DNA of 64,000 bases from Zhengitettix transpicula (GCA_037074705.1 CM073594.1:78555009-78619008), one strand, 5' to 3'; counted from the stretch's first letter, positions 25,079 through 33,354 are shown. Notes: generated from the letters alone by a model not told the origin. A program made the numbers and translations.

Positions 25079-28000
25079 AGAGGCCTCCAGTGTTTAATGA
25101 AAGGATTTTTTATAATATCTTTAATATTATTGTATTGTCTGCATAATAATTATGACCCAGGTATTGTAAACAACAGTCAGTGTGGTATGCTAGAGACATA
25201 TTATTGTCAGCATATATTTAAGGTTGAAAGCTTGGACGAGACCACAAGCAAGTCCGTAATGGAAGCCGGCTGATGATGGTAATTGAGTTCATAACAAAAA
25301 TTGACCTAAGGTGGTCACATTCAGCCTAGGATATTAACTGAAACAGATAAGTGGAGAGACTGCATAAATTTTCAGAACAGTTAAGTCCAATAGTCAGTTT
25401 TCGTTATTATCCAGGACTGTAAAGTTGGCAGAAAAATTCTAGAGTGAATGTTGATATGTCCGGTGGTCAGTTGGCTGGAAATTTAGCAAATTGAACTAAA
25501 GTTTTGTGCAGATTTAGGTTGTGAACAGTGAATACCATGGTCTGTTAAATTAAACTTCTTTTAAACAAACAGTGAAGTGTATAAGCAGTGTGGTACAAGA
25601 GCAGCTCTGATAATCTGGTTTTTTATTTAAAAAATTTACATTGTAAAGTTATATAAAAATTGTGTATAGTCAGATTTAATTAAGTTTCTCTGGATTTCAG
25701 ATTTGTTTAGATTTTTTAATGTTAACATTTTCTTGAAAATTTAATTTTTATTTTTGTAACATTTTGGTTTTCATTTGATTTGGTGATAATTGAAAATTAC
25801 TGTAACTATTAGAGGCCCAATAAGTGGTCCTTGAGAATTAAAAATTTCATTAACAGCTGTGGCAACTATTTAAAAGTTTATATACAGAATTCAAACTAAA
25901 TAGGAATTTGTATTAAATGTTTTATCTTTAAAATTTGTTAAAATTCAGATAGTAATTCTATTAATTATCCACATTGTGGCATTGTTAGACTACCATTACA
26001 GTTTTTGGAATTGTTTCTTTAAATTATTTATCACAATAAATTGACACTCCAACATGAGTTTTATTTTATTAAATTGTTTATTACAATATATAGTTTGACG
26101 GTGCTGTGGTGGTTAGCGATGCATTGAGTAATAGGTCTGTTATTTTGTCTTATGTAGAATTCAGAGTGGAACTTGAAAATCATTTGGTACATGAAAGGAG
26201 AGAGAATGGTAATATTTCATTTGATTTTGAAAGTGGCTTTTTGTGACAAAATTTGGGGAATTTAAGTAGGTCTAAATTGAAGGAAAGGTCAAACATGGAA
26301 CCTGGCATCTGTAGTAGGTTTAAATAGTTGAACATTGTATATGGAAACAGGATATCTGTTTTTTATTCTATTGATGAAGCATTGAAGATTCTGTTCATCT
26401 AGGTGGTTGGACATTCCATGTGGAGAAAATAACTTTTGAAGTTAAAGAATTGTAAGTTGTTGGTAGGTTTGATGTGGGCTGATGTGTAATTATACCAGAA
26501 GTTTAAAGTTTACTTTAACTTCAAGGAATATGATGAATGTGAAGTGAACTGGATATTTGGTGTTTAGATTTTGTTGGAATTCAGACAGATAATATAGACT
26601 TCTTGTTGTAGAGAGAACCATCTGGCTGCCCATAACTGTGCCACTTGTGTTATGTTGATGTATTCGGAAAATTAGTAATTTCTGGAGAGGATAAACAGAT
26701 GAGGAATTTGATAGTGTGTGAAATAATGAATAATTGAATGCAGCCAGACCACTTGTGTGAGGGAATGTTTTTGTAAGTGACATAACCTCTTCAGTAATCA
26801 GAAGTATATCAATCATGTGGAAGTGGTTTTGGGTTCTTAGAGGTGGCAGAGGAAATGAGTGTATCCTGCTTGTAGTTTTCAAATATTGGATTGGAGGGAT
26901 TCATCCGCCAAAGAAGGAATCCTGCTCAGCAACAATTGAGCAACCAGGACACCATATTTGTGGACTTTTGGTAGCAGATAAAAAGTGGGTGTTTGACAGT
27001 TTTTTGGTGGGAAAAGTTCAATGGAATTTGAGGACGGTGCACTGGGCAAATCGATCTATTTCAGAGGTACTAGGAGTGTTGGGGAGCATAGGGATAAGCT
27101 TGCATATATTTTCATCCCCAGCAGACGAAGCACCTCAGATATGTACCTCTGGTGGTGGAACCTTCATCAGTCAGGAGAATGAAAATTTTGCTAATATTTT
27201 GGAGGTTACAGTTGGCCATGTGTTAGGATTGGTTATTTGGCAAGGGAGTTATGAAAAGACAGGCATACGGGAGACAAGAATGCAGGTTTGCAGTGTTACC
27301 TCCTGGAGGTTACAGTATCAAAAGTTCTTTAAATCTGGAAGGGGTACCAATTTTTTAGTTGCAATAACATAAAATAAAACAACAACAACATAAAACTTGA
27401 AAGTCTCAAGTCAACACAGAATTGTCTTAGTCACAAGTCTTGAGACTGAAAATTATCTCAAATGGACAACTCTCTGAATACAATCTTGAGACTTTCTCTC
27501 TAGATTATGTCACAAGTGGACACTTAGTTTAAAGAGGATGTAGATGGAATTTATTAAACCTTTTATTGTTAGCAAGTACATAATTTGAGTAAAATTAACA
27601 AATAATTTAATTTTGTATCATACAAAAATACTTACAAAACATACAGAAAGCTGTTGTGTGTTTTAAAATTAAAACAAAATATCAACACATAATAATATAT
27701 TACGTACTTGTATAGAAAAAAATTATATAACTTTACAAATGTAACTTACTATTGCATGTCCCCAAGATGTTCGCTTCTGATTGTGTTTTCCTGTTTGAGC
27801 TGCTGCCACAATGTAGCACTGATTCTCAATGGCTCTTGTTCGTAATATTGTTTCCCAATGTGCCGATCCTGTTTCAAAAGTAAATGCTGATGGAAATGTC
27901 AAAATCTCTGCTCCCAACTTGGTCATGACTAAACTTAACTCTGGAAATCTCATATCATAACACTGAAAACATTATTAAGGAAACACAAATAGCTTTGTAA

Positions 28001-29862
28001 AGAGATACTTCTGATGAACCAACTTGGTAATTCACATCATTAGATAAATTGTCAAATTATCATGCATGCAGTAACTTAACTCAATAAAATCTGAATTATT
28101 GCATTATATTTATAGATTATTAGATTTTTTAAATAATCAGTAAAATATAAATATTAGAATAATGCAATTATTGTGTAATAATAAAAACTATATTACAATA
28201 AGTCATTTGTATTCTTAATAATGACAAACATACTTTATCATCAGTTAAATTTCATACACTATATTTTATATAATTTATAGAATAAATATTATACACCTGT
28301 ATAAAATTTATTATTTTTTACAAAGTGTCTGCTTAAAACAAACCTCAAAGAATTGATAAAAATTTCTCTAGTTTAAAAATATCATTCTCTTCATAGATAC
28401 CAATTAAAAAAGGATACAATGGCAAGACCAATTTTTCCAACTGGTGTAGTTACTGGATCCACTATTTCTGAACCTCCAGCAACATAATCTGATTCTTTCA
28501 ATCTTATACCTCTTTCAGGGATTTCAATATCAAATAAATGAGTTTTGTTATAAACAGCTATTATCTTCCCACTGTCATCAATCACAACATGAGCATTGTG
28601 AACCTTTGTATCTGATACCTATGATGTGTAAACAAATAGAATAATTACTTTAAAATATAATCAACACAAATTATAGCATCAGCAAATATCTGGTAACTGT
28701 TTCCATCAATAATGTCAGTAATATAAAAGTAGTACTTTTATATATATTAAAATTCATGATTATGTTTAATTTTACCCATTTCCAATGCAAATATGAAACT
28801 TCATTGATAATGTTAAAACTATTAAATAAATTTTTTCTTGTAACATTATATTTTAAGAATCATATTATTTATATCTGTAAATACTGGAAATGTTAAATGT
28901 GAATCTGTAGTTTTTTCCCTTTAATTAATATTTCTCCTTATCCACAGTGTGACACTAACCTTTTCATGAACACCACCAAGTGACAACCATATTTCATTTT
29001 CCTTAGCTAAATTGCAATAATTTTGCATGAGGGGTCCATCCAAACTTTCAGCAAGTGACAGTGCTTCTTCTTTGTTCTGAGCAATGTAATCACATGCTTC
29101 AGGAAGAAAAACCATCTGCAAATTTTAATTAATCTGATATACAGCATTGAATAACTGTTGAAGTGACGGATAGAGGCATCAACCCAAAAAAAGAGACATG
29201 AAAAGAAAAACATAGTTTTTTATATTTATTTATCCCAAACCCAGATTTATCAAGCTTTGATTACTTCTTATGGTAACATCTGAAGGCTCCAGTTGACTAA
29301 ATTGAGGACTTCATTGCTTGACTATCCATTGCAGCTGCAAATACAAGATGCCAAGCATCTTTAGAGCTGTTTGCCAATCACTCCTTCGATTCTAGCAAGA
29401 GTTTACTACTACTTTTGACTTTCACAATTTTGTGCATTTATTGTAAATATTCCTTGAAAGCACTTTGTGACAATGTTGTAAATAAACAATTAATTTATTT
29501 TCACATCTCATTTTTTGAGTTTGTGCCTCAACATGTCACTCATGACCATATACATCCAAATACCCAAGGGCCTTTTGCCAATGAAACATAATTAACCACA
29601 GCCAAGTAAGAATACAAACAAAATGCTGTTTTTTTTGTTACCTCGGAAGAATGTTGATTAATTTCCTTACATTATGAAATAAAAATACCTGTGCATGTTT
29701 CTGTTTTGCAGACTCAATCAATTTTTTGCAAGTTTCATAATTCTGATCTTTATTATTATTGGCTGTCATTTGGCATACTGCAATTAATTTTCTTTCCGAT
29801 GAAGCCATCGAAGTTAATGTTCTCTTCAACGTACTTAAATAAACACCTGTAAACAATTTCAT
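12453..29862 (-). CDS. NitFhit: NitFhit: fused Nit amidohydrolase and Fhit hydrolase, seven exons
   Basis: Joined coding parts (minus strand): 29862-29689, 29115-28960, 28618-28418, 27962-27750, 21009-20718, 13558-13383, 12614-12453, giving 457 residues and a stop. The N-terminal half is a Nit-type nitrilase-superfamily domain with the Glu-Lys-Cys triad at E64 (FLPEAC), K135 (YNKTHLF) and C178 ([10 protein letters not shown]). Vertebrate Nit1 deaminates glutathione as metabolite repair. From about residue 311 an Fhit domain follows, with histidine triad H405-V-H407-V-H409. Fhit hydrolyses diadenosine triphosphate, with the middle His as nucleophile. Flies and nematodes are known to carry this fusion, and the Drosophila protein is about 460 residues. 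The ATG has an in-frame TAA two codons upstream. The basic, Ser/Thr-rich N-terminus could be a mitochondrial leader; M19 is an alternative start. All introns have GT-AG ends and all are phase 0 except intron 5 (phase 1). The open, frame-consistent exons argue for a live gene. Confidence 0.95.
13383..13558 (-). CDS. NitFhit: NitFhit exon 6
   Basis: Completes codon 346 (His of PGHVLVAPIR) and runs to residue 404. Acceptor CTTAATAG|AC and donor AAA|GTAAGT. Contains [13 protein letters not shown] and the substrate-loop text [11 protein letters not shown] of Fhit. Confidence 0.93.
13559..14110. other. Intron 5, 3' part: possible non-LTR 3' tail
   Basis: No gene. The stretch before 14111 (CCCTGTATCATTCC... 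AATAAATATT followed by TAGATAGATAGATA at about 14097-14110) looks like the 3' end of a non-LTR element with a short tandem tail. This is weak. Confidence 0.3.
14111..14343. mobile_element. Foldback MITE with ~85-bp arms
   Basis: The left arm (14111-14196, TGTTGTGG...GGAGGCTCTCAGCCTCC) is almost perfectly the reverse complement of the right arm (about 14259-14343, ...CCACAACA), separated by about 62 bp. The inner ends are themselves palindromic (GGAGGCT...AGCCTCC). There is no coding sequence. A degenerate right arm alone lies at 24905-24990. It sits in NitFhit intron 5. Confidence 0.88.
14570..14915 (+). repeat. Uncharacterised repeat R7, left part (interrupted by Copia)
   Basis: Aligns by eye with 22880-23150: shared blocks include CCTCAA(T/A)(G/T)C(T/C)TTCATAAA, CCCACCTTT(G/A)AT and GTAGTC(C/T)AC. 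The copy continues beyond the Copia insertion at 19638. Open frames are fragmentary; origin unknown, possibly retroelement-derived. Confidence 0.55.
14916..15118 (-). repeat. Copia 3' LTR
   Basis: 203 bp, TGTTAAAG...CTCAACA on the minus strand, identical to 19430-19632 as read. Short for an LTR but normal for Copia elements. Confidence 0.95.
15119..15127 (-). other. Copia polypurine tract
   Basis: AAGGGAAAG directly abuts the 3' LTR on the minus strand, the position for plus-strand priming. A second AAGGGAAAG-like tract with similar flanks about 50 bp upstream (about 15167-15176) suggests a small local duplication. Confidence 0.75.
15223..19197 (-). CDS. Copia Gag-Pol polyprotein, intact 1324 residues
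   Basis: A single frame without stops, coding the structural and enzymatic parts of a Ty1/copia particle. In order: Gag (UBN2-like, about 1-210); a CCHC zinc knuckle at C249-C262 ([14 protein letters not shown]); aspartic protease with D311 in [10 protein letters not shown] (DNGA rather than the more usual DSGA); integrase HHCC about 450-483 (H450 to C480/C483) and DDE residues D509, D570 (SDNGGEF) and E607 (GGCEREMR, an unusual form of the region); reverse transcriptase about 855-1100 with D927 ([10 protein letters not shown]) and YVDD at 1010-1013; RNase H about 1170-1300 with DADF, TEAEL and DNQA motifs. The integrase-before-RT order is diagnostic of Copia. With identical LTRs it may still be mobile. 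Confidence 0.97.
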   Translation of the reverse strand: MDLSRHIKPLTGETDWPVWKRKIRDLLDYHEGALDTIDGKLLKPETLAKDASEVQISKYKEKSDLYRKANSYAKSMISSSVTDGVYQKIMDKESAKDAWDALKKLFESTSKDQLFKLCVDFFAFKWIPGEDVSTQISKIRSLWNELNNGLTTNQENALPDLLLVCKTLQILPTKFESFQSGWMLLTKDEQRTFDDLTVQLSTFERNFLKNANKECDKTVHEALVINANKQRQEGSKCKFISKSKKEDICNYCKKKGHWVITCKKWINNGRPKKKEENSNNPHTHATASAVLMFNSTEDCTNEYDSNTWWIDNGATKHVTNCSNYFSEFQKFNSPCSIKAAGNEILEAVGKGSIRISSAIGGEDIILMDVWYVPQLSRNLFSVLAAQDKNPHSEFRSTVTECWLEINGKVLLHGTRQTNGTLYKADIKPILPNEVLEINVLDDTSLLQLYHERWGHQDKRHVRDLLDKELGVKISLDKKLCEACIYGKAHRFPFGHSVKVSKPGELMSSDICGPFDESFQKKKYLVVFKDHYTKFRYCYIIKEKSEVKEVLRHVIQHSKTTGNVIKELLSDNGGEFDNHEVQRILREEGITQRLTAPYTPQQSGGCEREMRTIVEMARTFKYSNKDANFPAAIWAELISASVYILNRTGKSSIEGISPFELWMGKKPRIKHMRIIGSVCYAYIPDQRRKKLDRKAIKGYLVGYDGDERYRIWIKEENKVILSRDVIFQEKPDKGEEQVKLRLQDIQLANQGKQTTQKENIIEEEIFEESETKEESDNVIEDQFFTHSLRNRDQLQKPSRFDDYVMYAEETVHGINNPETYEEVLKSAQKSNWKQAMDSEMQSLTENQTWEMTALPKGAKVIPCKWVFRVKGHPDGTIDKYKARLVIKGFSQRHGVDYKEAFSPVAKLSTIRSMLSIAAVEKMHIVQFDVSTAFLYGELEETIYMKQPEGYDDSTGRVCKLKRSLYGLKQAARCWNKRFDVFLLSAGFKKSEADTCLYIKEEENEKILVALYVDDGLVMATDKIEVDNFIKKLKVEFKATVKPLSYFLGFEIEQFEDGAIKISQEAYTKKILERFHFDTCKPVSTPIVKEPEMSKIEGEMTHKINFPYRQAVGALMYLMVGTRPDLAYSVGFLSRSLDSASAEDVIRLKRVLRCISGTSNMGIVYRPNANNGRLECFSDADFGGCNKSGRSTSGVVVTHAGGAISWLSQRQAMTATSTTEAELVAATEAVKEIIWLKRLFQDIGILKQLPVLQIDNQATVKLSQNPEFHHRTKHIKIKYFFVREKVMEGELSVQHISTEDQVADIMTKALAKSRLRILCSKMGLLC
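19415..19429 (-). other. Copia primer-binding site
   Basis: GGTTATGGTTACCAG begins directly after the 5' LTR on the minus strand. It resembles the Drosophila copia site (GGTTATGGGCCCAG), which pairs with the anticodon region of initiator tRNA-Met rather than with a tRNA 3' end. The tRNA assignment is by resemblance only. Confidence 0.6.
19430..19632 (-). repeat. Copia 5' LTR (promoter-bearing)
   Basis: 203 bp, identical by reading to 14916-15118. Transcription of the element should start here and run on the minus strand, in the sense of NitFhit. Confidence 0.95.
19638..20060 (+). repeat. Repeat R7, right part (after the Copia insertion)
   Basis: Continues R7 from 14915. Blocks such as GATGCCACGTCTACCCTATC and ATCAAAG(A/G)AAAC(G/A)TTACCT recur at about 23290-23360 in the second copy. 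Confidence 0.5.
20199..20350. mobile_element. Small MITE with GATAGGAAAGA / TCTTTCCTATC ends
   Basis: Begins AGATAGGAAAGAAAGAC and ends TTTCTCTTTCCTATCC. Related half-copies occur at 36778-36918 (left end) and, as right ends, at about 14345-14362, 21665-21710 and 24987-25005. Several of these ends lie directly beside (TA)n tracts. Confidence 0.5.
20718..21009 (-). CDS. NitFhit: NitFhit exon 5, carrying the Nit-Fhit junction
   Basis: Residues 249-345 plus one base of codon 346. Acceptor GCATAG|GTTGTT. It holds the end of Nit ([30 protein letters not shown]) and, without any intron between, the start of Fhit ([25 protein letters not shown]). Donor C|GTATCC. The fusion point is therefore inside one exon. 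Confidence 0.93.
21101..21205. repeat. Short tandem duplication in intron 4
   Basis: A 32-bp unit (AACTGCAGAACAGTCAAAAA and following bases) occurs twice at about 21139-21202. Otherwise intronic sequence. Confidence 0.7.
21714..21742. repeat. (TA)n microsatellite
   Basis: Uninterrupted TA dinucleotides next to a CTCTTTCCTGTAAATAT MITE end. Confidence 0.95.
21840..21985 (-). mobile_element. tRNA-derived SINE fragment
   Basis: On the minus strand the head reads GCTGTGGTGTAGTGGTAAGC (A-box-like, 21985-21966). It is followed at tRNA spacing by CCTGGGTTTGTGTATTGGC (about 21941-21923), a decayed B box. This tRNA-like head is common in insect SINEs. It is not a functional tRNA, because the stems do not close. 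Confidence 0.55.
22040..22848 (-). repeat. LTR-like dispersed repeat, copy 2
   Basis: Collinear with 9266-10017 (about 75-80% by eye). Contains CTCTTTATCTCAGGGTTTC and GGGGATTTCTAATGGCTGTG. Non-coding, in NitFhit intron 4. Confidence 0.6.
22880..23400 (+). repeat. Repeat R7, second copy
   Basis: Uninterrupted counterpart of the R7 copy that Copia split. It shows what the pre-insertion locus looked like, although the divergence is high. Confidence 0.5.
23404..24320 (+). repeat. LTR-like repeat with internal ~32-bp tandem units
   Basis: At 23520-23640 a unit GGAGTGTGTATTTAGGAGGC AAGGCAGTATGCAT repeats about three times, like the enhancer repeats of an LTR U3. Downstream, AGAGACCCAATAAGCGGCCC (about 24085) matches TTAGAGGCCCAATAAGTGGTCC in the 25076-26085 element, marking a shared R-U5 region. 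No coding sequence. Confidence 0.5.
24905..24990 (-). mobile_element. Half copy of the foldback MITE
   Basis: ACCTCCAAAAATTTGAAGAA and CCTTCAGTTCCTTATGGCTA match the right arm of the 14111-14343 foldback, and CCACAAC closes it. The left arm is absent. Confidence 0.65.
25024..25075. repeat. (TA)n microsatellite
   Basis: About 50 bp of pure TA, between a CTCTCTTTCCTTTCC MITE end and an LTR that starts at 25076. Confidence 0.97.
25076..26085 (+). mobile_element. Solo-LTR-like element in a TA tract
   Basis: Begins TGTAGAGGCC directly after the (TA)n tract and ends TTTATTACA followed by ATATATAG, so TG...CA ends with TA-rich sequence on both sides. The internal AGAGGCCCAATAAGTGGTCC is shared with 23404-24320. 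1010 bp, non-coding. Confidence 0.55.
26490..27130 (-). pseudogene. Decayed Penelope-like reverse transcriptase
   Basis: On the minus strand, across frames, the text runs [15 protein letters not shown] (about 27010-26965; the LPKIHK motif typical of Penelope-type enzymes), a GRPIVS-like stretch (GCSIVAEQ), then [20 protein letters not shown] (about 26810-26740; compare LLVTMDVTSLYTNIPH) and [11 protein letters not shown] (about 26650-26620; compare QGTAMGTRM). The catalytic D residues of the palm are lost or out of frame, and stops interrupt. A short open part survives at 26882-26490. It lies in NitFhit intron 4, in sense. Family membership is by motif order only. Confidence 0.6.
27131..27749. 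other. Intron 4, 5' part
   Basis: Upstream continuation of the Penelope-like region, with no clear motif, then AT-rich intron sequence to the exon 4 donor. Nothing else recognised. Confidence 0.4.
27750..27962 (-). CDS. NitFhit: NitFhit exon 4
   Basis: Residues 178-248. Acceptor TTTTCAG|TGT, so the catalytic Cys (C178) is the very first codon of the exon. It contains [21 protein letters not shown] and [16 protein letters not shown]. Donor ATA|GTAAGT. Confidence 0.95.
27963..28417. other. NitFhit intron 3, no embedded feature seen
   Basis: AT-rich intron with a polypyrimidine tract and CAG at the 3' end. No repeat was recognised. Confidence 0.6.
28418..28618 (-). CDS. NitFhit: NitFhit exon 3
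   Basis: Residues 111-177. Acceptor ATCATAG|GTATCA and donor ATT|GTATCC. It holds the catalytic Lys (K135, in [12 protein letters not shown]) and ends GKIGLAI, one residue before the nucleophile. Confidence 0.93.
28960..29115 (-). CDS. NitFhit: NitFhit exon 2
   Basis: Residues 59-110. Acceptor TTTGCAG and donor AAG|GTTAGT. It holds the general-base Glu (E64, in FLPEAC) and [10 protein letters not shown]. Phase 0 on both sides. Confidence 0.93.
29116..29688. other. NitFhit intron 1, no embedded feature seen
   Basis: Moderately AT-rich intron with GT-AG ends. No element could be assigned. Confidence 0.6.
29689..29862 (-). CDS. NitFhit: NitFhit exon 1
   Basis: Residues 1-58, ending CAG|GTATTT. 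The ATG at 29862-29860 is preceded in frame by TAA. Inside, TTTACAG|GTG at about 29848 could also act as a splice acceptor for an upstream non-coding exon, in which case M19 (MASSERKL) would start the protein. RKLIAVCQM is the first beta strand of the Nit fold. Confidence 0.85.
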
Positions 29863-30261
29863 AAGTTATGTTGTATACTCAAAGTCAAAAATGACATAAC
29901 AATGCTGCAATCAGCTGATTGTTCAATGAAGATATAAATGAAGATACAACTACAATCGGTGGTACTTACGCACTGTACCACGAAATTATTTCAAGTAGTT
30001 ACAAACTAAATCTTTTCTAATTATTTTCAATATCATTAGTATTAATGCAATACTTCGATAAAATAAATTTTCAAATCATAATCTATGATATAAACTCGAC
30101 ATACCCAGAAAATAAACTGTCTGTAGTTAATACGTATTATTTAATACTTAACTAAATTATCCCAATGTAATCAAAATTCAACGGTTAACTTCAAAACAGA
30201 TATTTCACAATATTAACGCCAAAATTCAAAGACATATATATAAACATAGACTGGACAAGTC

Positions 30262-30272
30262 GCCGCCATGTT
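30262..30272 (-). promoter_or_regulatory. YY1/Pho-type motif upstream of NitFhit
   Basis: AACATGGCGGC on the minus strand exactly fits the vertebrate promoter form AANATGGCGGC of the YY1 site (Pho in flies). It lies 400 bp upstream of the NitFhit ATG in the gene's orientation, where a 5' leader or promoter is expected. A near-copy in inverse orientation is at 33459-33469. Confidence 0.4.
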
Positions 30273-30406
30273 TTATAACGGTTGGTGGGCGTTCCCCATC
30301 GTCTGCTAGCCTTTAACTCTGTCGCACAAATGACCAAAACTAAATCTCTACGGACAATATATTTTAAGGTTTAAGAAAATATAACACATTCAAGGCATAG
30401 AAAAAT

Positions 30407-33354
30407 TTATTGACCTTTAAATATCAGCTTTGTATACAATTGCCTTATGTTGCGTCCTCTTTCAACCATTACATATAACGAATTCTGCAATTGAAGTAAT
30501 GTTTTAATAAAACCTTTATTAAAATTGAATTTTAATAGTAAATTCTTCTTTCCTATTTGTGTTTCGTTATTCCTCAATACTTTTTCAGCAAGTGTAAATA
30601 ATTTCACGTCTTTAGACAGGTTGATTAACTTGTCTTTTTTTAAGTCCTTTATTTTAATCAATCCCATTTTTCTTTCAGAGCGAGGAGCAAGGAGAACCTC
30701 TAAACAACCTAGTTTTTTTACTACCATCCTTACAACACTTCCTGAAATATATTCTACCACTTTTTCTGAATATAATGTTAATCTCTCATATTCAGGGATG
30801 TAATCATGATCAAAATGGTGATCTGTACAAGATTTAATTTTTTTTTTTAATTGGTACAACCAGTCTCCAAAATTCCTCCTGTACTATTGGCACTTTTGGA
30901 TGGTTCTATCTGCGTAATCAAAGATTTCCTATGTGCTGCTCTGAACTGTAATGCATTTGGATTATTTCGATTTCCCCCACATCTTTGTATGCAAGAAAAG
31001 AAGAGTTCTAAATGGTCCGGGCTCATTCTCCTACTTAATGTAAATTTGAGAACTGGAGAATCGTTTCACACACACTTCTCTGCCAGTTGCCTCAAACTGA
31101 GAAGATCTAAAACAATCCCATACACACCCAACTTCCTCCCTGACAAATTAATAAACTCCCATCGTACAGCTTTAAATTCATAAAATACTGTACAGATCTT
31201 TCTATTGTGTTGCATATTGTCACTCTATTACCTCTAAACACAGGAGTTTTTGTACCCTTGTTCATAACATTGCACGAATTCAACAAATCAAATGCTTTAT
31301 CTACCATTTTTATGAACTTTACTGTGCCCTCACAATTTACAAATTCAGACAAACCCAAGTCTCTACAAAAATCATGGCATCTGCTACAGAACTGCTTAGT
31401 GTCTGGGCAGCCAATGCTACCTTCATTTTTTGTGCCTCATACTGAATTTGTAGCCTCGTCATTCTATTTGCAACATGTAATCGTTCCTTTTCCTGTAATT
31501 TTACTAAACTCGTAATAAGCTGACCCTCACCATCTACTAATATTCTCTTTTCGCATAATGTATTTCTCAATAGTATAAACACATGAGCCATGTCAAAGAA
31601 ACCAAATACTCTTTTTTTCCTTATTTGATGGATGGGGAAACCAACATTGTGAATACAATGCACCAATCTTAACACCCAATTTGTCCAATACCGACCTATT
31701 AGTCACAGCATCATCACACACTACCGCAACTATCTGTATTCCAGTCTCTTCCAGTTTATGCAAATATTGCTGCAGGATATTGAGTTTGGCTTTCGCAAAT
31801 ATGCCATTCAGCAAACAATATCCAACCGGAATTTTCAAACTCCTGTTGAGAGCTGTTACCATGAACACCAGTGCCTCTCTTGCCACCTGACTGTCATCGC
31901 TGTCCTCACATTCTTGTCCCAAATCAACATACCCCCAAACCTTCTCCCCATCTCACACCAAATCTTTTTTATGGCTATCTCATCAAACATAAGAGTAGCA
32001 AGGATCGGACCTGAACTATTCAGCACTTCAGTTCTTAGTTTGCTAAAACTTTCTTCAGTAAAGCAAGGGCTGCCATTTACTGAAGTTGCCCATCTACGAA
32101 GTGTTCGTGGATGCGGTAATTTAACAAACTTCCTTAAATAACTGTATGCTTGCGCAAAATAAAAATTTAGTGTAAGGGCAAATTGTTTAACTTCTGTGGG
32201 ACATTCACGAACAGAGCAATTATAATTTAATGAAACACGCTTTTTCAATATGTTACTATGATTCTCACACCCTAGCACTTCAGATGCAAAGTCTTGAAGT
32301 TTTCTATTTAATCCTGCAACCAACTTTTCATACATAACAAATTGTTTCTTCTTTCTTGAGATACCTTGTTTTATTTGCTTCACTTGCTTCCTCAATTTCT
32401 TATTTCTGTCTTGTAATGTATCACAATTCTGTTTCATTTTCTTAGGGCTAGACAAACAATAAGAGTGGTCCGTATGTTGACTGTGGTTCTCTGTCTCAGC
32501 TATAAAAGAAATAATTATTATTGAGCTACAATTTGTCTTAAAAATATAATCATTAAAAGTAAAATTGACATATCAATCTTTAGTACAAATAATATAATCA
32601 GAATTTTACCTGGTTGATTTGACAACACGTTAGGCTCCAATGAAGCTGATTCTTTGAGAATGAGACGTTTTCTTGGAACTTTAGTAACTGTGGTTTTTGG
32701 TTTCTGTAAGTGGTCAGGAAATGAAAATATTGTTGGAACTGCATTAGCCAGAAGTCGCTTTCTCTCATTTGATACATACATGTATCTGTCTTCAAAATGA
32801 GAAGAGCATACATAACTATAAGCAGTAGGATGCCACTTATCCCGCCTCATATTTATTACCCATCGTTTTGTTAACTCCTTGTTTTTCAAAGGAAATCTAT
32901 ATAAAAAAAGGGGACTAGATTACTTGCAGAGAAATACTTTAATAAAAATAAATCTGACTCTTCTTACAGATGATCATGAATAATACATAACTTATTCTTG
33001 GGTCGTATTTATCAAATTTAAGTTAGAATTGAAAAATGCTGATACGACGGAAAAATAATAAGGAAGGTCGTCAAATACAGGCGAAATAGTCTAGACCGAC
33101 ACAACAGCACCTCCAAAGCTTTTTTTTTTTGTCAAATGACGAGTGCAGTTAGTCGCTCTAGGCTCTTCTTAACACCTGAAGAAAGGACAAGGATCCCAGA
33201 AACGTTGTGCAGTATTAATATTATCACTTATGTCTGTATTTGGCTATCTTTATTATTATTATTATTATTATGCTGATACTTACTTAAAATACGATACTTC
33301 ATGTGTTTTCGAACTACGATTATTACAATTGTAGGCTGAACACACGCTTGGCAT
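30407..33354 (-). pseudogene. P-element/THAP9-like transposase gene, frameshifted
   Basis: Exon 1 (33354-33284) and exon 2 (32896-32610) join through AA|GTAAGT and TATATAG|A to give a complete THAP zinc finger: C5 and C10 (SVCSAYNC), the FPLKN strand, VCSSHF for the last Cys and His, and AVPTIF. Exon 3 starts at about 32502 (TTTTATAG|CT). It has a Lys-rich coiled-coil-like region, FDEIAIKK, a YVDLG motif, FDMAHVFILLRN, the SPDHLELFF and NPNALQFRAAHRK motifs of the P-type catalytic domain, and a YISGSVVR tail ending near 30407. At least five frame changes break it (about 31960, 31620, 31365, 31190, 30870), several at A or T runs, plus a TGA near 31948. It is therefore a dead copy, unless the run-length changes are assembly errors. 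Confidence 0.85.
33176..33207 (+). other. Hammerhead-like signature in a THAP intron
   Basis: CTGAAGA (33176-33182), a stem-forming GGACAAGGATCC stretch, then GAAAC (33199-33203) followed by GTTG. The order matches the hammerhead core CTGANGA, stem II, GAAA; stem II is imperfect. It lies in intron 1 of the THAP gene, antisense to it. Confidence 0.3.

Noticed and set aside
25016..25273. Frame beginning with repeated Tyr-Ile
   Set aside because: Translation of a TA microsatellite, not a protein.
26815..27372. 185-codon plus-strand frame inside NitFhit intron 4
   Set aside because: It lies antisense to the Penelope-like reverse transcriptase, whose motifs read on the minus strand. It has no recognisable domain of its own, so it is most likely a shadow frame.
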